Below are positions 1 to 8,576 of a DNA stretch of 37,461 nt, piece by piece. The stretch's first letter is position 1, and each line of letters opens with the position of its first letter. Below the pieces are notes generated by a model. That model saw nothing but the letters and a program-made list of their open reading frames with translations. It was not told where the DNA came from and ran no database searches. The stretch is taken from contig CAKVBV010000016.1 in the NCBI GenBank assembly GCA_934725535.1, positions 1 to 37,461 of the forward strand, given 5' to 3'. The stretch is from an uncultured Bacteroidales bacterium. GTDB lineage: Bacteria; Bacteroidota; Bacteroidia; Bacteroidales; Paludibacteraceae. A program made the translations under genes and the position numbers.

Positions 1-1
1 T

Positions 2-1054
2 GAAGCCACCTCACAACGCGTGCTCAAACAACGCTCAGAAGACTTGAGCAAAACCAACACGGAGAAGTTCAACACCCTGCTCAATCCTGTCATGCTGCAG
101 ATGAAAGAGGTGAAGGACCTGATGGACAAAACACGCTCTACCAGCGACACCAACAAGGCATCGTTGGAACAGAAGATAGAGGAGATGCTCAAGCAGACGG
201 ATAAAATCAGCAAGGATGCCAACAACCTCGCCGATGCCCTCAAGAACCGAGGCAAGGTGCATGGCGACTGGGGCGAACAAGTGCTGGAAGACATACTGAT
301 TGGCAGCGGACTCCGTGCGGACATCGAGTACTCCTGCCAAGCCAGTTTCAAGGGTGAGTATGGCAATGAACTACGCCCCGATGTGGTGGTGAATTGTGCA
401 GACGGAAAGCGTATCATCGTTGATTCCAAGGTATCACTTACGGCTTATACCGATGCCCTGGGTGCTGCTACAGAGGAAGAACGGGAGGTGGCAGTGCGCC
501 GCAACTGTGAATCGGTGAAGAGGCACGTGCGCGAGTTGGCAGACAAGCAGTATCCGAAATATGTAGAGGGTTCGATGAATTACGTTCTGATGTTCATACC
601 CAACGAGGGGGCATACGTCATGGCAATGAACTATGACCGCTCCCTTGCGCAGGAGGCATTCCGAAACGGTGTCATCATTGTGAATCCGACTAACTTGATG
701 CTGACATTGCACTTGGTACTGCAGACATGGCAGGAGACGCGGCAAGAGGATAACTGCAAGAAGATACTTGACGCTGCCAACAAGATGTATGACAAGATGG
801 TCGGCTTGGTGGATACTTGCCGCACCTTAGGTGCCCAACTGGATACCGCCAACAACACTTACCACAAAGCCATGAACCAGTTGTGCGAGGGTACAGGCAA
901 TGTACTGCGCCGTGTAGAGGAACTGAAAGAGTACGGTATCACCAGCACCAAACGTCCGAAAGTGCGCAAGGTAACGACTTCGTCAGAGCAGACTGCGTTG
1001 CCGACAGAAGACACAGCACCAATGTCTCAGGAGGAGCAGACCCTTAATGAATAG
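2..1054 (+). CDS. rmuC: RmuC family DNA recombination protein, 5' end cut by the window edge
   Basis: The reading frame is open from base 2, so the true start lies outside the window; the GTG at 20 is probably internal. The first ~80 visible residues are hydrophilic and helix-forming, as in the coiled coil of RmuC. They are followed by the RmuC core with HGDWGEQVLEDIL and, after the ELRPDVVV strand, IIVDSKVSL, the conserved nuclease-like D-x-K of this family. RmuC is known as a protein that limits inversions and recombination at short repeats; its biochemistry is poorly settled. The C-terminal ~35 residues are low-complexity and polar. It converges with rlmN, with 29 bases between the stops. 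Confidence 0.9.
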   Translation, partial: EATSQRVLKQRSEDLSKTNTEKFNTLLNPVMLQMKEVKDLMDKTRSTSDTNKASLEQKIEEMLKQTDKISKDANNLADALKNRGKVHGDWGEQVLEDILIGSGLRADIEYSCQASFKGEYGNELRPDVVVNCADGKRIIVDSKVSLTAYTDALGAATEEEREVAVRRNCESVKRHVRELADKQYPKYVEGSMNYVLMFIPNEGAYVMAMNYDRSLAQEAFRNGVIIVNPTNLMLTLHLVLQTWQETRQEDNCKKILDAANKMYDKMVGLVDTCRTLGAQLDTANNTYHKAMNQLCEGTGNVLRRVEELKEYGITSTKRPKVRKVTTSSEQTALPTEDTAPMSQEEQTLNE

Positions 1055-1083
1055 ACGTATCTGCTTGCTTAGGATAGTATTAT

Positions 1084-2202
1084 CTACTTGTTTTTCAGTG
1101 CGTTTACCAGCATACCGCAGGCGGCAAGGATGTCCTCCCCTCGGCTGCGGCGTATGGTGGTAGTGAGTCCATGAGCAGTAAGGTAGTCGCGCAGCCACTC
1201 CATCTGACGGTTGTTGCTTGAGGGGAAAGTGATTTGGTCAGCCTTGTGCGACACCTCTTCCACGCCTGCATGAAAGCGTATGAGGTTGATACGGCAGTCC
1301 AATCCGCGGAGCAAGCGCAGTAGTTCATTGGCGTGCTTGGGTGTATCGTTCACCCCTGCCCAGCAGATGTACTCGAAACTGACACGGCGTTGGTGCTGCC
1401 AGTCGTATTGTTTGAGCAGGGCAACCACTTCGGAGAGAGGGTATGCCTTCTCTATAGGCATAATGGCTTGGCGTTCTACACTAAACGGGTTGTGCAGTGA
1501 GACAGCCAAATGGCAGTCGCACTCCTCTATATAGCGTTTGAGTGCGGGTACAATACCTACCGATGATACCGTGATACGCTTCGGAGACCATGCACAGCCC
1601 CATGCGGCAGTCATCACTTGCAACGAGCGCAACACATTGTCGAGGTTATCCATAGGCTCCCCTTCGCCCATATAGACGATATTCGTCAAAGGGGCGACCC
1701 CTCCAAGCCCCCCCAGAGTGGGGGATGACAAAGCAGAGGTGCTTTGCTTGTTATTAGATAGTTTGGGGTTGTCGGAGGTCAGGGGGAAATAGAGTATCTG
1801 GTTCAGTATCTCGGCGGCAGGCAGTTGTCCGTGAAAGCCAAGTGTGCCTGTCATGCAGAACTTACAGCCCATCTTGCAGCCCGCCTGTGTGCTGACACAT
1901 AGTGTAGCGCGGTCGTTATCCGGTATATAGACAGACTCTATATACTGTTCTCCCACTTGGAACAGGTACTTGTGCGTGCCGTCTTCCGACACGGCTTCCG
2001 CCACAGGTGCATGGCGACCGATGGTGTACTTCGCCCGCAGTGCTTCACGTCCACGCAGCGAGATATTGGTCATCTCGTCGAATGTAACGGCACGCCGCAC
2101 GTACAGCCATTCCGCCAACTGTTTACCAGCAAAACGCGGTAGCCCTGCATCCAGGGCTACCGCTTGCAATTCATCCAATGTGAGACCTAAAAGGCTTACC
2201 AT
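1084..2202 (-). CDS. rlmN: 23S rRNA (adenine2503-C2)/tRNA (A37-C2) methyltransferase RlmN with an in-frame insertion
   Basis: Radical-SAM methyltransferase that adds a C2 methyl to A2503 of 23S rRNA and A37 of some tRNAs. The 372-residue product has the cluster motif CxxxCxxC (C109, C113, C116), the partner cysteine C102 seven residues before it, the GEGEPMDN motif and the C-terminal catalytic cysteine C362 in ILAACGML. The start at 2202 gives the expected family N-terminus (LLGLTLDELQ). It overlaps the glyA stop by 7 bases, so the two are probably translationally coupled. Residues about 141-171 form a low-complexity stretch rich in S, L, N and G, where relatives have only a few residues. This looks like a repeat inserted in frame (separate entry). 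All catalytic residues remain, so activity is likely. Confidence 0.93.
   Translation of the reverse strand: MVSLLGLTLDELQAVALDAGLPRFAGKQLAEWLYVRRAVTFDEMTNISLRGREALRAKYTIGRHAPVAEAVSEDGTHKYLFQVGEQYIESVYIPDNDRATLCVSTQAGCKMGCKFCMTGTLGFHGQLPAAEILNQILYFPLTSDNPKLSNNKQSTSALSSPTLGGLGGVAPLTNIVYMGEGEPMDNLDNVLRSLQVMTAAWGCAWSPKRITVSSVGIVPALKRYIEECDCHLAVSLHNPFSVERQAIMPIEKAYPLSEVVALLKQYDWQHQRRVSFEYICWAGVNDTPKHANELLRLLRGLDCRINLIRFHAGVEEVSHKADQITFPSSNNRQMEWLRDYLTAHGLTTTIRRSRGEDILAACGMLVNALKNK
1690..1782 (-). repeat. Palindromic repeat-like insertion inside rlmN
   Basis: About 93 bases (31 codons) sit between the conserved RlmN blocks EILNQIL and LTNIVYMGEGEP, which are nearly adjacent in relatives I recall. 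On the + strand the stretch holds two hairpins: CCCCCA/TGGGGG with a GAG loop (1710-1724) and CAAAGCA/TGCTTTG with a GAGG loop (1729-1746). The C- and G-rich runs resemble the intergenic hairpins at 7479-7496 and 13587-13608. The frame is kept. An insertion is inferred from family knowledge, not from an alignment. Confidence 0.6.
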
Positions 2203-3476
2203 CCGAACAACGGATACTGTGTCATCTCACGATTCACCTCCTCGCGCACCTTGGCGATATTGGCTTCACATTCAGGGTTTTGGAGTACGGTGTCAATCAA
2301 ATCCACAATCCATGGCATCTTGTCTTCTTTCAGTCCGCGTGTGGTGATGGCGGGTGTACCGAAACGCAAACCGCTGGTCTGGAATGCGGAACGGGAGTCG
2401 AAAGGTACCATATTCTTGTTGGTGGTGATGTCGGCAGCCACGAGTGCCTTCTCAGCAACCTTACCTGTCAAATCAGGATACTTGGTGCGCAGGTCAACCA
2501 ACATGGAGTGATTGTCCGTGCCGCCGGAGATAATCTTGTAGCCTTTCTGCATGAAAGCCTCCGCCATCACCGCAGCATTCCGCTTCACTTGCTGCTGATA
2601 TACTTTGAATTGGGGCTCGAGAGCCTCGCCGAATGCCACAGCCTTGGCAGCAATCACGTGCTCCAACGGTCCGCCTTGCACGCCCGGGAAGACAGCCGAG
2701 TCAAGCAATGCGGACATCATCTTTATCTCGCCCTTCGGTGTTGTCTTGCCCCATGGGTTGGGGAAGTCCTTGCCTACCAGTATGACACCGCCACGGGGAC
2801 CACGGAGGGTCTTGTGGGTTGTCGAGGTAACAATATGTGCATACTTAACGGGGTTCTCCAGCAGTCCTGCTGCAATCAGACCTGCAGGGTGAGCCATGTC
2901 CACCATAAAGATAGCACCTATCTCGTCAGCCACGCGGCGGATACGTGCGTAATCCCACTCGCGGCTGTATGCACTGGCACCGGCTATAATCAGTTTGGGC
3001 TTCTTCTCGCGTGCCACTTGCTCCAGTTGGTCATAGTCCACACGCCCCGTGTCCTCGCGCAGGTTGTATTCCAAAGCATGGAACATAATGCCCGAGAAGT
3101 TGACAGGCGACCCGTGTGAGAGGTGCCCGCCATGGCTCAGGTTCAAGCCAAGGAAGGTGTCACCCGCCTGCAGGCACGCCATAAACACAGCCATATTAGC
3201 CTGTGCGCCCGAGTGAGGTTGTACGTTCACATACTCAGCCCCGAAGAGTCGGCGGAGTCTGTCGCGTGCAATGTTCTCGCTCTGGTCCACCACTTCGCAA
3301 CCGCCATAGTAGCGTTTGCCCGGGTAGCCCTCGGCATATTTGTTGGTAAGTACGCTTCCCATGGCTTCCATCACTTGGTCGCTCACGAAGTTTTCACTGG
3401 CAATCAGTTCGATGCCTTTTGTCTGACGTTCCCGCTCACGGCGGATGATGTCAAAAATCTCTACGTCTCGAGTCAT
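2196..3476 (-). CDS. glyA: Serine hydroxymethyltransferase
   Basis: PLP enzyme that interconverts serine plus tetrahydrofolate with glycine plus methylene-tetrahydrofolate. The 426-residue product contains the family signatures ELIASENF (23-30), NKYAEGYPGKRYYGG, the cofactor-contacting DMAHPAG (193-199) and the PLP lysine K222 in TTHKTLRGPRGG. Upstream in-frame ATGs exist at 3509 and 3563. I chose 3476 because the protein then begins MTRDVEIFDII as family members do, and because the promoter at 3524-3555 puts transcription start near 3517, leaving a leader of about 40 bases. It is followed directly by rlmN with a 7-base overlap. Confidence 0.96.
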   Translation of the reverse strand: MTRDVEIFDIIRRERERQTKGIELIASENFVSDQVMEAMGSVLTNKYAEGYPGKRYYGGCEVVDQSENIARDRLRRLFGAEYVNVQPHSGAQANMAVFMACLQAGDTFLGLNLSHGGHLSHGSPVNFSGIMFHALEYNLREDTGRVDYDQLEQVAREKKPKLIIAGASAYSREWDYARIRRVADEIGAIFMVDMAHPAGLIAAGLLENPVKYAHIVTSTTHKTLRGPRGGVILVGKDFPNPWGKTTPKGEIKMMSALLDSAVFPGVQGGPLEHVIAAKAVAFGEALEPQFKVYQQQVKRNAAVMAEAFMQKGYKIISGGTDNHSMLVDLRTKYPDLTGKVAEKALVAADITTNKNMVPFDSRSAFQTSGLRFGTPAITTRGLKEDKMPWIVDLIDTVLQNPECEANIAKVREEVNREMTQYPLFGW

Positions 3477-3523
3477 TATCCGATTATTTAGTTGTTTAAG
3501 GTTACGCATTGTCATTAACGGCA

Positions 3524-3555
3524 CAAAGATACTGCTTTTCCGTGAGATACACAAA
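3524..3555 (-). promoter_or_regulatory. Bacteroidota-type promoter for glyA-rlmN
   Basis: On the minus strand, TTTG (3552-3555) is followed after exactly 20 bases by TATCTTTG (3524-3531), matching the TTTG/TAnnTTTG consensus of the Bacteroidota primary sigma factor. Transcription should start near 3517, about 40 bases before the glyA ATG. Confidence 0.8.
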
Positions 3556-3589
3556 ACAAACACTCGTTTTCCTTATATATTCAGTCTCT

Positions 3590-4150
3590 TCAGTCACACA
3601 GCGAGAACAGGTCTGCACGCGGATTGATGAGCATCACGGGCACAGCACTGTGCAGTATGGCGTAGCGTTCAGGAGGACCAAACAGCCAATCGTCCAGACC
3701 ATACTCGCGGCTGGCTGTCAAGAGCAATAGTTGATGGTCAAGGTCGGCACGCTGTGCGGCTTCCTGATTGAGGTGAAAACTGTCCTTTTGCCCCATCATT
3801 TCTTCATAGTGTATCTGTTCCCCTGTACGTTCAGCCACCGTTTGGATATGCGTGATGATACGCTGTGTGTTTTGGCGGGCGTGGGAGCCGTAGTCGTTCG
3901 CCCGAAGCAGCACAATGGTTGCCCCTGTTTTACGGGCAAGATACGTACATATCTCCGCTTTATACACCTCTTCTTCCAGCATTGTTATGGGTACGAGAAT
4001 ACGACGCAACTCACTCACAGCCTGCATCTTATCAGTCAGAAAGACATACGGACGCCGTTCCTCGCGGAGAGCATCTAATTCATCTTGCACCACTCGGCGC
4101 TTTGCCTCACAATGCACCGCACATATATCCTCGTTACCGTCCCAAATCAT
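3590..4150 (-). CDS. Universal stress protein-like (UspA fold)
   Basis: 186 residues. After an N-terminal extension of about 48 residues, the segment RRILVPITMLEEEVYKAEICTYLARKTGA looks like the first strand and helix of a Usp domain. The C-terminal end GPPERYAILHSAVPVMLINPR resembles the strand that closes the Usp nucleotide site, but the full G-x2-G-x9-G(S/T) motif is not clear, so ATP binding is uncertain. The start overlaps the engB stop by 17 bases, which suggests coupled translation in the cstA-engB-usp unit. The function is unknown; assignment rests on fold-like pattern only. Confidence 0.65.
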   Translation of the reverse strand: MIWDGNEDICAVHCEAKRRVVQDELDALREERRPYVFLTDKMQAVSELRRILVPITMLEEEVYKAEICTYLARKTGATIVLLRANDYGSHARQNTQRIITHIQTVAERTGEQIHYEEMMGQKDSFHLNQEAAQRADLDHQLLLLTASREYGLDDWLFGPPERYAILHSAVPVMLINPRADLFSLCD

Positions 4151-4745
4151 TATTCAATCCCTCTATATATGCCAAGAGTTCGCCTTCACCTATGCCCTTT
4201 TCGGCAGAAGTCACGAAGACAGGCGGCAACTCCACCCACGTCTCCAACATCTTCCGGCGGTATGCCTCCACGTTGAGTGCCAGACGGCTCCTCGTCAGTT
4301 TGTCCGCCTTGGTGAAGACAATCGCAAAAGGCACCTCGTTCTCTCCTAACCACTCCATGAACTGCAGGTCTATGGCCTGCGGTTCGTGGCGGCAGTCTAT
4401 GAGCACAAACATACTGACTAACGGCTGACGCAGCAGGCAGTACCGCTCAATCATCGCGCGCAGTTTCTCACGTTGTTTCTGACCTGCCTGCGCATATCCG
4501 TAACCGGGCAGGTCCACCAAATGCCATGCCTGCGGCGTATTGGCATTGATGATAAAGTGATTGATAAGCAACGTCTTACCAGGTTTCTGGCTGGTCTTTG
4601 CCAAGTGCGGGTTATGGGTCAGCATATTGATAAGGCTCGACTTGCCCACATTGCTCCTGCCAATAAAAGCATATTCGGGCAGCGTGCTTTGCGGACATGA
4701 CACCACATCGGGACTCGAAACCACAAAAGAAGCGGAAGTTATCAT
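4134..4745 (-). CDS. engB: Ribosome biogenesis GTP-binding protein EngB/YsxC/YihA
   Basis: Small essential GTPase that assists large ribosomal subunit assembly. In 203 residues all G motifs are visible: G1 GRSNVGKSS (29-37), a G2 threonine in GKTLLINHF, G3 DLPG (78-81) in the hallmark DLPGYGYA, G4 TKADK (145-149) and G5 TSAEKG. Length is normal for the family. Only 6 bases separate its start from the cstA stop, so it is probably cotranscribed with cstA, and its 3' end overlaps the usp start. Confidence 0.96.
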   Translation of the reverse strand: MITSASFVVSSPDVVSCPQSTLPEYAFIGRSNVGKSSLINMLTHNPHLAKTSQKPGKTLLINHFIINANTPQAWHLVDLPGYGYAQAGQKQREKLRAMIERYCLLRQPLVSMFVLIDCRHEPQAIDLQFMEWLGENEVPFAIVFTKADKLTRSRLALNVEAYRRKMLETWVELPPVFVTSAEKGIGEGELLAYIEGLNNDLGR

Positions 4746-4751
4746 AGCAAA

Positions 4752-6266
4752 TCAGCGTACCAAAGGTTGATTATCTTGTTTCTTATACCACACACAAAAT
4801 CCTGTCAGGCAAGCAATTGTAACAATCGCAGCAATCAGATACGCCGCCCAACTGATGCCCATCTGGCAGAAGCGGAAGCCCTCCGGCGCAATGAAGATGT
4901 AACTGACACTGACCATCGTCATGAACAGTGCAGGTACCATGGCTATGACGAAGCCATACTTGTCTTTTCCTCTCGTGCGCGCGTTCTTACAAAGGAATAT
5001 CGTTCCCGCCCACAGTGTGAATACCGCCAGGGTCTGATTGGTCCATGCGAAGTATCGCCACACGATGTCGAAGTCCACGAATACCATACCGAACACGCAG
5101 ACAAACAGCGGAATAGCAATCATCAACCGGTGCTTTACGGGGCGTTGGTCGAGGTGCAGGAAGTCGGCTACTATCAGTCGTGCACTACGCAAAGCAGTGT
5201 CGCCCGATGTGATAGGCGCAGCAATCACACCGATAATAGCAAGCACGCCGCCCACCATACCAAGCCATGATCGGGAAATCCTGTCCACCACCAGCGCGGC
5301 AATGTTCTCTCCGGGGTGCTGTGCGGCAAAGGCTTGCAGACCGTCAATGCCATACAGCCCTTGTTCGGGGTCGGCGAAGAACGTACCTGCCGCAGCAGCC
5401 CATATCAGGGCAAGGATACCCTCGGCAACCATTGCCCCATAGAATATCCACCGTCCCTGACGCTCATTGGTAATGCACCGCGCCATAAGGGGCGACTGTG
5501 TGCCGTGAAAACCACTGATTGCCCCGCAGGCAATGCTCACGAACATCATCGGAAACAGCGGCAGTCCGTTGGTCTGACGGTTGTGCAGTCCGTCGGTCAG
5601 TTCGGGCATCTCGCCGCTATGCCAACCCAGCATCACAAACATGATGCCCAACCCCATGAACAGCAGCACCGCCCCGAAGATAGGATAGAAACGCCCTATC
5701 AGTTTGTCCACGGGCAGGACGGTCGCCAACACGTAATAAGCAAAGATAATCAGCACCCACACGATAGGAATGAGGTGCTCATGAAACGTCATAGTGCCCA
5801 AAGAGGCCAAGCCTTGCAGCAGGGTGGCAGGACCACTCAGGAACGTGGTTGTCAGCAGGATAAGCAACACCAGCGACAGCACACGCATAAACATCTTCAC
5901 ACCTTTCCCCAGTTCGCTTCCGATAATATCGGGCAGCGACGCCCCCCCTTTCCTTACGGACATCATACCGCTCAGGTAGTCATGCACGCCGCCTGCGAAG
6001 ATGGTGCCGAACACTATCCACAGGAATGCCGCAGGACCATAGAAGATACCCATAATGGCACCGAAGATAGGTCCCAATCCTGCGATATTGAGAAACTGAA
6101 CCAGAAAGATACGCCACGGTTTCATTGGAACGAAGTCCACGCCGTCCGTCTTGGTGAGTGCGGGTGTCTTCGCCTGCGTGTCAATGCCGAAAATGCGCTC
6201 CACCAACGTGCCGTAGAGCAAAAAGCCCACTACTAAAGCGATGAGTGCAATGATAAATGTAATCAT
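4752..6266 (-). CDS. cstA: Carbon starvation protein A (peptide/pyruvate transporter family)
   Basis: 504-residue polytopic membrane protein that starts with a transmembrane helix (MITFIIALIALVVGFLLYG) and has many further hydrophobic segments. It carries CstA-typical blocks such as AGLGPIFGAIMGIFYGP near residue 60, GGVHDYLSGMMSVRKGG and GFHGTQSPLMARC. Members import peptides or pyruvate when carbon is scarce; the substrate here cannot be read from sequence. It is first in the unit cstA-engB-usp. A TAACTTTG -7 box lies at 6302-6309, but no good -33 box is visible. Confidence 0.92.
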   Translation of the reverse strand: MITFIIALIALVVGFLLYGTLVERIFGIDTQAKTPALTKTDGVDFVPMKPWRIFLVQFLNIAGLGPIFGAIMGIFYGPAAFLWIVFGTIFAGGVHDYLSGMMSVRKGGASLPDIIGSELGKGVKMFMRVLSLVLLILLTTTFLSGPATLLQGLASLGTMTFHEHLIPIVWVLIIFAYYVLATVLPVDKLIGRFYPIFGAVLLFMGLGIMFVMLGWHSGEMPELTDGLHNRQTNGLPLFPMMFVSIACGAISGFHGTQSPLMARCITNERQGRWIFYGAMVAEGILALIWAAAAGTFFADPEQGLYGIDGLQAFAAQHPGENIAALVVDRISRSWLGMVGGVLAIIGVIAAPITSGDTALRSARLIVADFLHLDQRPVKHRLMIAIPLFVCVFGMVFVDFDIVWRYFAWTNQTLAVFTLWAGTIFLCKNARTRGKDKYGFVIAMVPALFMTMVSVSYIFIAPEGFRFCQMGISWAAYLIAAIVTIACLTGFCVWYKKQDNQPLVR

Positions 6267-6500
6267 ATTCTGTTCACGTACTTAGATTCAACAAACAAGT
6301 GCAAAGTTAGTAAAAATACTTGGGAAAGTCCTCATAGCGAAACAAACTTTACATTTTTTTAACAATCACGCATTATGTTTGCTGCAACCACATCTTGTCC
6401 ACTCGCTATCCTCTCGCTAGTGGGGTATATTTACAACTATTTATAATTCAGGAAATATGGAGGCTCACGCGATGGCATCCGTATCTTGAGTGTATATAAT

Positions 6501-6521
6501 GACGACACGAGCCGCGTCGTC
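6501..6521. repeat. Hairpin family A, copy 1
   Basis: Arms GACGACACG and CGCGTCGTC flank the loop AGC, giving 9 pairs with one A-C mismatch. Related copies lie at 7533-7553, 14075-14095 and 31695-31715. Confidence 0.75.
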
Positions 6522-6564
6522 TCCAGCGTGGCATCGTTATGCAGTTTGTATTTGTGTGGATTAT

Positions 6565-6595
6565 TTTGGTATATCAGAAAATAAGTGTACTTTTG
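6565..6595 (+). promoter_or_regulatory. Promoter of the AraC-type regulator
   Basis: TTTG (6565-6568), 19 bases, then TACTTTTG (6588-6595). Expected transcription start is near 6602, about 17 bases before the ATG at 6619. Confidence 0.75.
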
Positions 6596-6618
6596 TAGCA
6601 AAAATATATACGATTCTT

Positions 6619-7461
6619 ATGAATAAAGAAAATATACCACTATTAGATTGCCCTATTGATTATCTGATGGGGGAGGCAAGCGGTAAGTTGCTCAATGAGT
6701 ACGGGCGTTTTCCTTGCAAATTGCAGTGTGGGACTTATGCTTTTATGAAGAAAGGCACAGCCAGCGCAACCATCAATATATCGCATTATGACTTTAAGGA
6801 GCATGATATTGTATATATAGAGCCAGGGAGTTTCTTCCTGATACATGAGTTTAGCGAGAATGCGATGGTGTATTACATCATCTTTTCGTCATCATTCTTG
6901 GAGAAGAACACCTACGGGACGCGCCGCCCGTCGAATCTGTTGCAAGGTCGTACCCCGATAGTGCATATCAGTAACGAGCAGGCACAGGTGGTAGAGCATT
7001 TCTCGGCGTTGATGACCGATGCAATAAACTGTACTCCATCGATGCTGAACAGCGACCGTATGGTGGACGTATTCAATCTGATTCAGCACACGTTTTTTGA
7101 GTATTTTCTTGCAGACAACACCCCCTCTACCCAACCAGTGGACAGGAAGACGGAGTTGTATCGTCAGTATAGCGACTTGGTGCTACGGCATTACCACGAG
7201 TGGCACCATGTGTCAGAGTATGCACGCGAGATGCGTATCACCGTGCCACATCTGTGCTCCACCATCAAGTCGGTAAGCAGCCGCACAGCCGGAGAGATGA
7301 TAATAGATGCCATACTGATGGATGCCAAATCGCAGTTGAAGATTTCTTCATTGCCAATCAAAGAGATAGCGATAGAGTTGGGTTTCTCCAATGTAGCGTT
7401 TTTCAACCGTTTTTTCAAGTCGCATACAGGGTACACGCCGAAAGCCTATCGCAATAATTGA
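6619..7461 (+). CDS. AraC family transcriptional regulator
   Basis: 280 residues. The N-terminal ~165 residues look like a cupin-type sensing domain, with alternating strands such as HDIVYIEPGSFFLIHEF. The C-terminal ~100 residues form the double helix-turn-helix of AraC/XylS: the first around VSEYAREMRITVPHLCSTIKSV, the second SLPIKEIAIELGFSNVAFFNRFFKSHTGYTPKAYR, a textbook signature. I place the start at ATG 6619 because it lies just after the promoter; upstream in-frame codons come from repeat sequence. The ligand and targets are unknown; divergent cstA is a possible but untested target. Confidence 0.92.
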   Translation: MNKENIPLLDCPIDYLMGEASGKLLNEYGRFPCKLQCGTYAFMKKGTASATINISHYDFKEHDIVYIEPGSFFLIHEFSENAMVYYIIFSSSFLEKNTYGTRRPSNLLQGRTPIVHISNEQAQVVEHFSALMTDAINCTPSMLNSDRMVDVFNLIQHTFFEYFLADNTPSTQPVDRKTELYRQYSDLVLRHYHEWHHVSEYAREMRITVPHLCSTIKSVSSRTAGEMIIDAILMDAKSQLKISSLPIKEIAIELGFSNVAFFNRFFKSHTGYTPKAYRNN

Positions 7462-7478
7462 CAAAGACCTCCCCTACC

Positions 7479-7496
7479 CCCTCCTTCAAAGGAGGG
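7479..7496. terminator. C/G-rich hairpin between convergent genes
   Basis: CCCTCCTT and AAGGAGGG face each other with CA between them. It lies 17 bases after the araC-type stop and may end transcription from both sides. It resembles the C/G-rich hairpins at 13587-13608 and inside rlmN. Confidence 0.5.
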
Positions 7497-7532
7497 AAAT
7501 TCAGGAAAGGACATCAGACGACACAATATAAT

Positions 7533-7553
7533 GACGACGCGAGCCGCGTCGTC
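7533..7553. repeat. Hairpin family A, copy 2 (perfect stem)
   Basis: Arms GACGACGCG and CGCGTCGTC with loop AGC form 9 perfect pairs, followed by a C run. It sits between two convergent genes and could act as a bidirectional terminator. Confidence 0.75.
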
Positions 7554-7601
7554 CCCCAAGCGTCGTCCCCAAAGCGAAGCACCGTTGTGGGGAGTGATAC
7601 G

Positions 7602-8477
7602 CTACTTTTTGATTTGGAAGGGGAAGGAGCCGATGAGGTCGCCATCAATGAAGAAGTCGGCATTATATACCCCGACTTGCAGGATTTCCTCCACAGCCCA
7701 GTACATCGTACCCGATACCTCTTCGCCAGCGTACTCAAACTCTTTTGCGACAGAATAGGCGATGTGCTTGTTTTCAAAAGCGAACGTGTCGTCAGGGGAC
7801 TTCTGCATTATCTCTCCGTCGGGGCGTGTGATGCGCAGATAGACGGTCTTCATACCGGGTTGGGAGGTGATGTTGCGCCCGACGGTATAGTCGAATTGGA
7901 GTTTCTGTATCTGGTTGTAGAAAGATGTTTTGCGGTCGCGTTTGTTGAGCGGGGTCATTTGGAAGTTGGTGATTTCCAGCATAGAAGCACGGTTTACGAC
8001 TTCGGTTAGCCGCGTACGCTCAGCCTCTAACTGTTGCGCTTGGCGAGAGACCTCTTGGTATTGCTGCTTGACCTGTTGGTTCTCGGTAACCAGTTGCCGG
8101 TTAAGGCGGTCGAGAGAGTCTATCTGGTGTACATAGCCTACCATGATTTGGCGTACGGTGGCGAGTTCCTTTTTGAGTTCGGAGATGCGTCGTGCGTTAG
8201 TGGCTTTGGTGATGCGCAGTTCCTCGAGCAAGTCCTGTACGCGCTGCTGCTCCTGCGAGAGGAGTTCGACGAGTGAGTCGTTGTGTATGTCGGGCGACTG
8301 GTAGCCGTCGAACTGAATGGCGAGTTCCTCGTACTCGTCCTCCAACTGCTCTTTCTCGAACTCCATCTGCTCCACCATCTCGCTCATCTCCTGACGCTGG
8401 CGGAGGTTGAGGTACACCAAGGCTGCTATGCCCAGTACGAGCACTACGATAATAGGAATGATAACTGATTTCTTCAT
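7602..8477 (-). CDS. Membrane-anchored coiled-coil protein of unknown function
   Basis: 291 residues. One N-terminal transmembrane helix (VIIPIIVVLVLGIAALVYL, about residues 5-23) follows two lysines, so the bulk should lie outside the cytoplasm. Residues about 25-165 form a long E/Q/L/R-rich coiled coil. The remaining ~125 residues look like a strand-rich globular domain (TVYLRITRPDGEIM; GVYNADFFIDGDLIGSFPF). Similar architectures are common as hypothetical proteins in Bacteroidota; I know no function. It has its own promoter at 8511-8542 and no operon partner. Confidence 0.85.
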   Translation of the reverse strand: MKKSVIIPIIVVLVLGIAALVYLNLRQRQEMSEMVEQMEFEKEQLEDEYEELAIQFDGYQSPDIHNDSLVELLSQEQQRVQDLLEELRITKATNARRISELKKELATVRQIMVGYVHQIDSLDRLNRQLVTENQQVKQQYQEVSRQAQQLEAERTRLTEVVNRASMLEITNFQMTPLNKRDRKTSFYNQIQKLQFDYTVGRNITSQPGMKTVYLRITRPDGEIMQKSPDDTFAFENKHIAYSVAKEFEYAGEEVSGTMYWAVEEILQVGVYNADFFIDGDLIGSFPFQIKK

Positions 8478-8510
8478 CGATATTCTAATTCACGAAACTG
8501 TTTAACCGCG

Positions 8511-8542
8511 CAAAGGTACGCAAAAAAGCAGATACACACAAC
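8511..8542 (-). promoter_or_regulatory. Promoter of the coiled-coil protein gene
   Basis: Minus strand GTTG (8539-8542), 20 bases, TACCTTTG (8511-8518). One mismatch in the -33 box. Confidence 0.72.
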
Positions 8543-8576
8543 TAGGGACTCTTTTTTACAGTGCAATATCGTCCAT

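Larger units (their letters stand above)
6267..6618. other. Intergenic spacer between divergent cstA and the araC-type gene
   Basis: No gene is apparent. It holds a likely cstA -7 box (TAACTTTG, minus strand, 6302-6309), a direct repeat CTCGCTA near 6403-6420, a GC-rich hairpin at 6501-6521 and the araC-gene promoter at 6565-6595. An in-frame GTG at 6490 upstream of the regulator lies before the promoter and is not used. Confidence 0.6.

Noticed and set aside
6490..6618. N-terminal extension of the AraC-type regulator from GTG 6490
   Set aside because: It crosses hairpin A and the promoter at 6565-6595. Transcripts from that promoter would lack it.
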